NCBI GenBank assembly: GCA_025210575.1
Contig: JAOARK010000459.1
Coordinates: 1-10,295, forward strand
DNA length: 10,295 nt
Reading direction: 5' to 3'
Source of the DNA: Schleiferiaceae bacterium
Lineage (GTDB): Bacteria > Bacteroidota > Bacteroidia > Flavobacteriales > Schleiferiaceae
The notes beneath the pieces are model-generated. The model searched no databases and was not told the DNA's origin. It saw only the letters and a program-made list of their open reading frames with translations. Below are positions 6,340 through 10,295 of the stretch, piece after piece. Numbering within the stretch: the stretch's first letter is position 1; each line of letters starts with the position of its first letter. Made by a program: the position numbers and the translations under genes.

Positions 6340-7326
6340 ATGGATTCAAAAAAAGAGGTTTATAAAATTTTAAGCAGATACCAATCAGCGAGCACCAAAA
6401 AGGCAATGACATCCGTGTGTATTGCATTAATTGGCTTTGTAACTTCTTTATTCGTTAGCGCAGAACTTTATGCTACCAACAACATCGCATTAAGCATAAG
6501 TATTTGCGCAACAGCGGTTTTTATGTGTCGGTTCTTTGCCTTTGTACACGATGCAGGGCATTACTCTTTGTTTAAACAAAAGTGGTTGAACGAAGTCATT
6601 GGAACAATCTGCGGGTTCTTCATACTCATTCCTTTTGGATTATGGCAAAACATACACCGAATGCACCATTCTTCTTTTGCCAATCTAAACAAGCGGCATA
6701 ACAACCCTGAATTGTGGACTTTAACTTTAGCAGAATACAATGCTAGTTCTTCACCAAAAAAACTGGCCTACAGAGTTCTACGCTCTTCTTTTATTCGTGT
6801 TTTTATTGATCCAATATCCATTATTGTTTTAGCACGAATTCCACACCGAAAGCTGTCAGTAAAAGCAAATATTTACGTTACACTCACAAACTTTGTATAT
6901 GCGCTACTAGTGTGGTATTTTATTCAGAATGAAATATTTCTTCAGTTTGCATTAACCTACCTTCTTGCGGCTTATTTTTTTCTGAGTTTCGCTACCATTA
7001 TCGTTTACCTTCAACATCAATTTGAAGATTCACATTGGTATGAAGACGAGGATTGGAATATTTATGACGCTTCAATTCATGGCGCATCTTACTTAAAGTT
7101 TGGTTCCTTTATGCGGTGGCTAACGGGTAATGTTGGTTTCCATCATATTCATCACCTAAATCCCAATATTCCATTTTACAATCTGCCAGCTGCTAATCAA
7201 AACGTGATAGACATTATTAAAACGAAGCCTATTAAACTACTTGAATTGAACAAACATTTGAGAAGCAAACTTTGGGATGAAAAAAACAAGAGGTTGGTAG
7301 GTATTCCAAAAACAGAACTTGAATAA
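6340..7326 (+). CDS. Membrane fatty acid desaturase (three-histidine-box family)
   Basis: Integral-membrane diiron desaturase, 328 residues, that would put a double bond into a lipid-bound or CoA-bound acyl chain using O2 and an electron donor. The three histidine boxes are HDAGH at 70-74, HRMHH at 106-110 and HHIHH at 268-272. There is also a family YLQHQFED at 223-230, and the C-terminal LTGNVGFHHIHHLNP with IPFYNL resembles the Bacillus Des and delta-12/omega-6 group. Hydrophobic segments lie near 26-44, 48-68, 86-103, 182-198 and 203-222. It is divergent from the diiron oxygenase, with its own -7 box and no Shine-Dalgarno. Six bases separate its stop from the convergent secreted-protein gene, leaving no room for an ordinary terminator. 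The desaturase call is firm; regiospecificity cannot be read. Placement suggests it may supply unsaturated chains to the neighbouring condensing enzyme, though a role in membrane fluidity is equally possible. Confidence 0.9.
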   Translation: MDSKKEVYKILSRYQSASTKKAMTSVCIALIGFVTSLFVSAELYATNNIALSISICATAVFMCRFFAFVHDAGHYSLFKQKWLNEVIGTICGFFILIPFGLWQNIHRMHHSSFANLNKRHNNPELWTLTLAEYNASSSPKKLAYRVLRSSFIRVFIDPISIIVLARIPHRKLSVKANIYVTLTNFVYALLVWYFIQNEIFLQFALTYLLAAYFFLSFATIIVYLQHQFEDSHWYEDEDWNIYDASIHGASYLKFGSFMRWLTGNVGFHHIHHLNPNIPFYNLPAANQNVIDIIKTKPIKLLELNKHLRSKLWDEKNKRLVGIPKTELE

Positions 7327-7332
7327 TTTCGA

Positions 7333-8325
7333 TTACCTAATAAGCGTGATACTCCTTTTTTCTGTCATTTGATTTCCATAAGCATCCTTAGCTTGTACAA
7401 GAATATAATATACGCCCTCAGCTAAATCATTTCCATCTTTTGTTCCGTCCCAACGAAAATCAACATCGTTACTTGCAAAGACTTCAACTCCCCATCTGTT
7501 GTAGATTTCTACGTTTAACTCCTCAATATTCTCCGATCTGATGAAATAATAATCATCCAACTGATTGCCGTTAGGCGTAAATACATTCGGAACTTCTAAG
7601 GTGACTTCAACTGGAGGAGTCCATTTTTTTACCACAATAGAATCTACGTAAGTATAAAACCCATTGGGTGGATCTGTGTTGTATGGTTTGGCAACAACAG
7701 TCATATCATTAAAATGTCTAAAAAAACCAATGGTTATATACTCTTCTGTTCCCGTTGCTCTAAAAGTGTCTTTAACCAAAGTCCAACCTGTAGTGTCAGA
7801 AAGCAACTTCCCTGCCTCTGATTCTATCTGTGGTTCGCCTTCTATTCTAAACAGCGGTATCGGGGTTACAGAAGGGTAGTAAAGCATTACAGTATCTGTA
7901 AACAAAGCCCCAATTCTATCTACATAACAACTCCCGGCTCTATCTGAAGGCGACACATAAAACGAAACCTCGTAAACCGTATCCTTTTCTAAAGTTGAGC
8001 TCAGTTGAGAATGCAGATACTCATACCTTTCTCGGCCGTCATTTACATCATAAGAGATACCAATTCCAAAATAGCCGTTTCCATGCTTAGGATGTTGAAA
8101 TCCATAAAGGTTTCTGGGCACCTTTACATATTCACTGGTTGAGCAAACATTTAAAACATCCGAACTGCCTTGATTCGGAGTTATCCAACCTACAGCTTTA
8201 AAAACTGATCCTAAACCTATTTCACAATCTTTGAGAATCTCTGCGCTACCATTATAAACTAGATTTTGTGAATTTACCTGCATCGAGATCAAAAACACAC
8301 TAAATATCCATTGAAATTTTTTCAT
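7333..8325 (-). CDS. T9SS-secreted protein with CHU_C C-terminal domain (paralog 1)
   Basis: Exported protein of 330 residues. Residues 1 to about 19 form a signal peptide (MKKF, hydrophobic core, probable cleavage at NS-Q). Residues about 20 to 235 look like an all-beta, jelly-roll or galactose-binding-like domain: NLVYNGSAE at 21-29, a GW at 46-47, a GNGYFGIG stretch at 82-89 and DTVYEVSFYV at 115-124. Residues 245 to 330 are the gliding-motility-associated C-terminal domain: PNVFTPNGNQLDDYY, IYNRWGVEVF, a RWDGTKDG stretch and LAEGVYYILV. That domain is the type B sorting signal for the type IX secretion system. The protein is therefore expected on the surface or outside the cell. It lies 28 bases downstream of a paralog of the same architecture, probably in one transcript. 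No enzymatic motif is recognised; a binding or adhesion role is only a guess. Confidence 0.87.
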   Translation of the reverse strand: MKKFQWIFSVFLISMQVNSQNLVYNGSAEILKDCEIGLGSVFKAVGWITPNQGSSDVLNVCSTSEYVKVPRNLYGFQHPKHGNGYFGIGISYDVNDGRERYEYLHSQLSSTLEKDTVYEVSFYVSPSDRAGSCYVDRIGALFTDTVMLYYPSVTPIPLFRIEGEPQIESEAGKLLSDTTGWTLVKDTFRATGTEEYITIGFFRHFNDMTVVAKPYNTDPPNGFYTYVDSIVVKKWTPPVEVTLEVPNVFTPNGNQLDDYYFIRSENIEELNVEIYNRWGVEVFASNDVDFRWDGTKDGNDLAEGVYYILVQAKDAYGNQMTEKRSITLIR

Positions 8326-8353
8326 TCTGTTTAATTTGATTAATTCTTCCTAC

Positions 8354-9322
8354 TCATCTAATCAGTACAATACTTTGTTTATTTACCAGACGATTGCCAA
8401 AGAGGTCTGTAGCTTCAACCATGATAAAGTACACCCCTTCGGCAAGGTCAACTCCGTCTTTTTTTCCATCCCATTTAAAATCGATCTCATTGCTAGAATA
8501 CACCAGACCACCCCAACGGTTATAGATTTTTGCTTTTAATGCCAGTAGATTTTTACTCTGAGCGAAATAATAATCGTCTAATAGATTGTCGTTTGGCGTA
8601 AATACATTTGGCAGATTAAGTTCACCTCTTTTAGGTTTCTCATATTTTTTCACCACTATAGAGTCTATGAACACATAGGATGCATAAGAAGTAAAAATTG
8701 AATCATGCTCCTGAATGGTCATATCATCAATAGAATTAAACCAACCCAATGTCATTACTTTCTCTACTCCCGTGGCTGTAAAAGTGTCTTTAACCTGAAC
8801 CCAGTTAGCCGTATCTGAAAAGACCATTCCCTTCGGAGATTCTATTTGAGGTATAGTATCAATTCTACCCGAATTTGACTGTGCGAAGACCATCCATTTA
8901 CTAAATAAGACTCCTATTCTATCCGTGTAAACATTGCCTGTTTTAGAGGCTACTACAAAAAAAGAAACTTCATATACGGTATCTTTCTCCAGAGGTGTAT
9001 CAAGAAAATACATGGGATACTCGTAGTATTCATAGAATGCATTGATCTTTGAAGACATTCCTATGCCAAAAAATCCATTGCCATGCACAGGTTCTTGATA
9101 GCCATGCATGGTATAAGGTACCTTTGTGTATTCGTGTGGAGAACACTTATTATAGACGTCTATACTTCCTCCATTTCCAAATTTCCAACCGGTAGCTTGA
9201 GTAACAACTCCTGGCAACAAATAACATGTGTCTATGGTTTCAGCGCTGCCATTGCTCAACAAGTTCTGAGCGTATGAGTGATTGAGAGAAAAGAGTAGTA
9301 TGAGTAACGTGTAGCGCACCAT
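8354..9322 (-). CDS. T9SS-secreted protein with CHU_C C-terminal domain (paralog 2)
   Basis: Exported protein of 322 residues with the same architecture as its downstream neighbour, residue for residue in many blocks. The signal peptide is about 1 to 19 (cleavage near YAQ). The N-terminal beta domain has NLLSNGSAE at 20-28, GNGFFGIG at 81-88 and LEKDTVYEVSFFV at 111-123. The C-terminal sorting domain is about 237 to 322, with PNVFTPNDNLLDDYY, IYNRWGGLVY, a KWDGKKDG stretch, LAEGVYFIMV and a final SIVLIR. It is the first gene of the pair. The upstream region shows only an imperfect promoter (a TTTG near 9352-9355 on the minus strand lacking the TA at the proper place). The function is unknown; secretion by T9SS follows from established knowledge of CHU_C domains and needs a T9SS elsewhere in the genome. 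Confidence 0.87.
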   Translation of the reverse strand: MVRYTLLILLFSLNHSYAQNLLSNGSAETIDTCYLLPGVVTQATGWKFGNGGSIDVYNKCSPHEYTKVPYTMHGYQEPVHGNGFFGIGMSSKINAFYEYYEYPMYFLDTPLEKDTVYEVSFFVVASKTGNVYTDRIGVLFSKWMVFAQSNSGRIDTIPQIESPKGMVFSDTANWVQVKDTFTATGVEKVMTLGWFNSIDDMTIQEHDSIFTSYASYVFIDSIVVKKYEKPKRGELNLPNVFTPNDNLLDDYYFAQSKNLLALKAKIYNRWGGLVYSSNEIDFKWDGKKDGVDLAEGVYFIMVEATDLFGNRLVNKQSIVLIR

Positions 9323-9458
9323 TTTTTGGACTTATTCTATCAATACTACTTCAAATATTTCAGCGCGAAATGTTCATTTAGAATTAGCGAACTATTACTG
9401 AGTTTTGAATAAGATTTCTTTTACTCATTATCTATTAAACAGAAGACACAATAAACGC

Positions 9459-9488
9459 TTTGGCGAAATGACACTATGGTTAAATTTG
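9459..9488 (+). promoter_or_regulatory. Bacteroidota-type promoter of mutA (TTTG / TAnnTTTG)
   Basis: TTTG at 9459-9462 and TAAATTTG at 9481-9488 match both elements of the -33/-7 consensus with an 18-base gap. The predicted transcription start is near 9492, giving a leader of about 18 bases before the ATG at 9511. This is the best promoter match in the window. Confidence 0.65.
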
Positions 9489-9501
9489 CAATCCCTTAAG
9501 C

Positions 9502-9505
9502 AGGA
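9502..9505 (+). promoter_or_regulatory. Possible ribosome binding site (AGGA) of mutA
   Basis: AGGA ends five bases before the ATG at 9511. A second in-frame ATG at 9505 overlaps this motif and would add only Met-Ile. The spacing favours 9511, whose product begins MQKLFEDF as expected for the family. Confidence 0.4.
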
Positions 9506-9510
9506 TGATT

Positions 9511-10295
9511 ATGCAAAAACTTTTTGAAGACTTCCAGCCGGTAAGTCAAGAAGAATGGGAAGCCAAAGCGCTAAAAGATCTGCGTGGCAAGACCTTAGAA
9601 GATTTAACCAGCACCACAAGAGACGGAATACAAATTAAACCGTTCTATACTTCTACCGAAGCTCAACCTCAGCCGCAAAAGGCGAATGCAGGTTGGGAGA
9701 TCATCCAAGAAATTATTGTGGAAAATGAGGCGGATGCTAATGCTCAAGCACTCGAAGCTTTGAATCGTGGAACGAATGGCTTGATCTTTTACATGAACCC
9801 AGAAGTTGACTTTAACGTGCTTTTGGCAGAGATCTCTATGCCGCATATTCCAGTTCATTTTGTGAGCGAAGAAAACGGTCGTGAGATCTTGTTACGTTTA
9901 TTGGCTTACGCTGAAAAGATTGAAGACGACATCAACACTTGGAATTTTACCATCAACAAAGATGCTTTTGAAAACGCATTGCGTACAGGTAACTATTTCG
10001 AAAGCTTAGAAGAAGATTTAAATGACTTGCAAGCTTTAGCGGATGCTGATATTGATGGTTTTAAACCAGTTTGCATAAACGCCAATATTTACCACAATAG
10101 CGGTGCTACTGTTGCAGAAGAGTTGGCAATAGCCCTAGCCCATGGCCACGAATACCTTACCCATTTAAACATTAATAACGCTTCTAACTTTTGGTTCAAC
10201 TTTGCTATTGGGCCAAACTACTTTGAGCAAATAGCTAAGTTTAGAGCCTTTAGAAGACTTTGGAACCACATCTTATCTCAATACAATATTGATAC
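9511..10295 (+). CDS. mutA: Methylmalonyl-CoA mutase small (beta) subunit, N-terminal part
   Basis: The frame is open from 9511 to the window end: 261 codons without a stop, running off the edge. The product is the non-catalytic partner of the cobalamin-dependent mutase that interconverts succinyl-CoA and (R)-methylmalonyl-CoA in propionate metabolism. Visible family features are MQKLFEDFQPVSQEEWEAKA at the N-terminus, GIQIKPFY around 39-46, a mid-section NIYHNSGATVAEELAIALAH (the barrel stretch with Asn-x-Gly-Ala) and the later IGPNYFEQIAKFRAFRRLW block. The small subunit is normally 450 or more residues and is followed by mutB, so the gene should continue for several hundred bases and the large subunit is expected next. 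It has its own strong promoter and diverges from the secreted-protein pair. I cannot see the C-terminal region. Confidence 0.9.
   Translation, partial: MQKLFEDFQPVSQEEWEAKALKDLRGKTLEDLTSTTRDGIQIKPFYTSTEAQPQPQKANAGWEIIQEIIVENEADANAQALEALNRGTNGLIFYMNPEVDFNVLLAEISMPHIPVHFVSEENGREILLRLLAYAEKIEDDINTWNFTINKDAFENALRTGNYFESLEEDLNDLQALADADIDGFKPVCINANIYHNSGATVAEELAIALAHGHEYLTHLNINNASNFWFNFAIGPNYFEQIAKFRAFRRLWNHILSQYNID

Noticed and set aside
6182..6427. 81-codon minus-strand open frame with hydrophobic stretches across the divergent promoter region
   Set aside because: It overlaps the start of the oxygenase gene, the intergenic gap and the antisense of the desaturase start; its hydrophobicity comes from AT-rich sequence.
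7327..7332. Possible bidirectional terminator between the desaturase and the secreted-protein gene
   Set aside because: Only six bases separate the stops and I found no convincing stem-loop spanning the junction.
9604..9858. 84-codon minus-strand open frame at the right end
   Set aside because: Antisense to mutA, which shows clear family sequence on the plus strand throughout.

Overview
The window looks like chromosomal DNA of a member of the Bacteroidota, most likely a marine or flavobacterial type. The evidence is two secreted proteins ending in the gliding-motility-associated C-terminal (CHU_C) domain used by the type IX secretion system, three or four promoters of the Bacteroidota-specific TAnnTTTG type, an AT-rich composition, and near absence of Shine-Dalgarno sequences. 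I see no tRNA, rRNA, CRISPR, insertion sequence or integrase, and genes fill almost the whole window.

Layout. At the left edge is the first part of a MarC-family membrane protein (minus strand). Divergent from it runs pabB (aminodeoxychorismate synthase component I), followed 5 bases later by a reductase that closely resembles OleD. Facing these two genes is a tightly packed three-gene minus-strand operon, in transcription order: an AurF-type diiron oxygenase, an OleA-like thiolase-fold condensing enzyme, and an adenylate-forming (ANL) enzyme in the OleC position. Their junctions are ATGA and TAATG overlaps. A membrane fatty acid desaturase is divergent from the oxygenase, and each of the two has its own TAnnTTTG box in the 142-base gap. 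Further right are two tandem paralogous T9SS-secreted proteins (minus strand). The window ends inside mutA (methylmalonyl-CoA mutase small subunit), which has the best promoter here.

How the genes may work together. The centre (about 1.8 to 7.3 kb) looks like a small lipid-derived natural-product locus. An OleA-like enzyme would join two acyl-CoA chains head to head, the OleD-like enzyme would reduce the keto group, and the ANL enzyme would activate or cyclise the product. No OleB hydrolase (the step that opens the beta-lactone to an olefin) is present. Instead there is an AurF-like diiron oxygenase and, next door, a desaturase. I know of no described pathway with this combination. The product cannot be read from sequence; possibilities are an unsaturated long-chain ketone, beta-lactone or olefin, or an oxygenated derivative. 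Because AurF itself oxidises p-aminobenzoate and pabB lies next to the reductase, an aromatic-amine route is a weaker alternative. MarC, mutA and the secreted paralogs appear unrelated to it.
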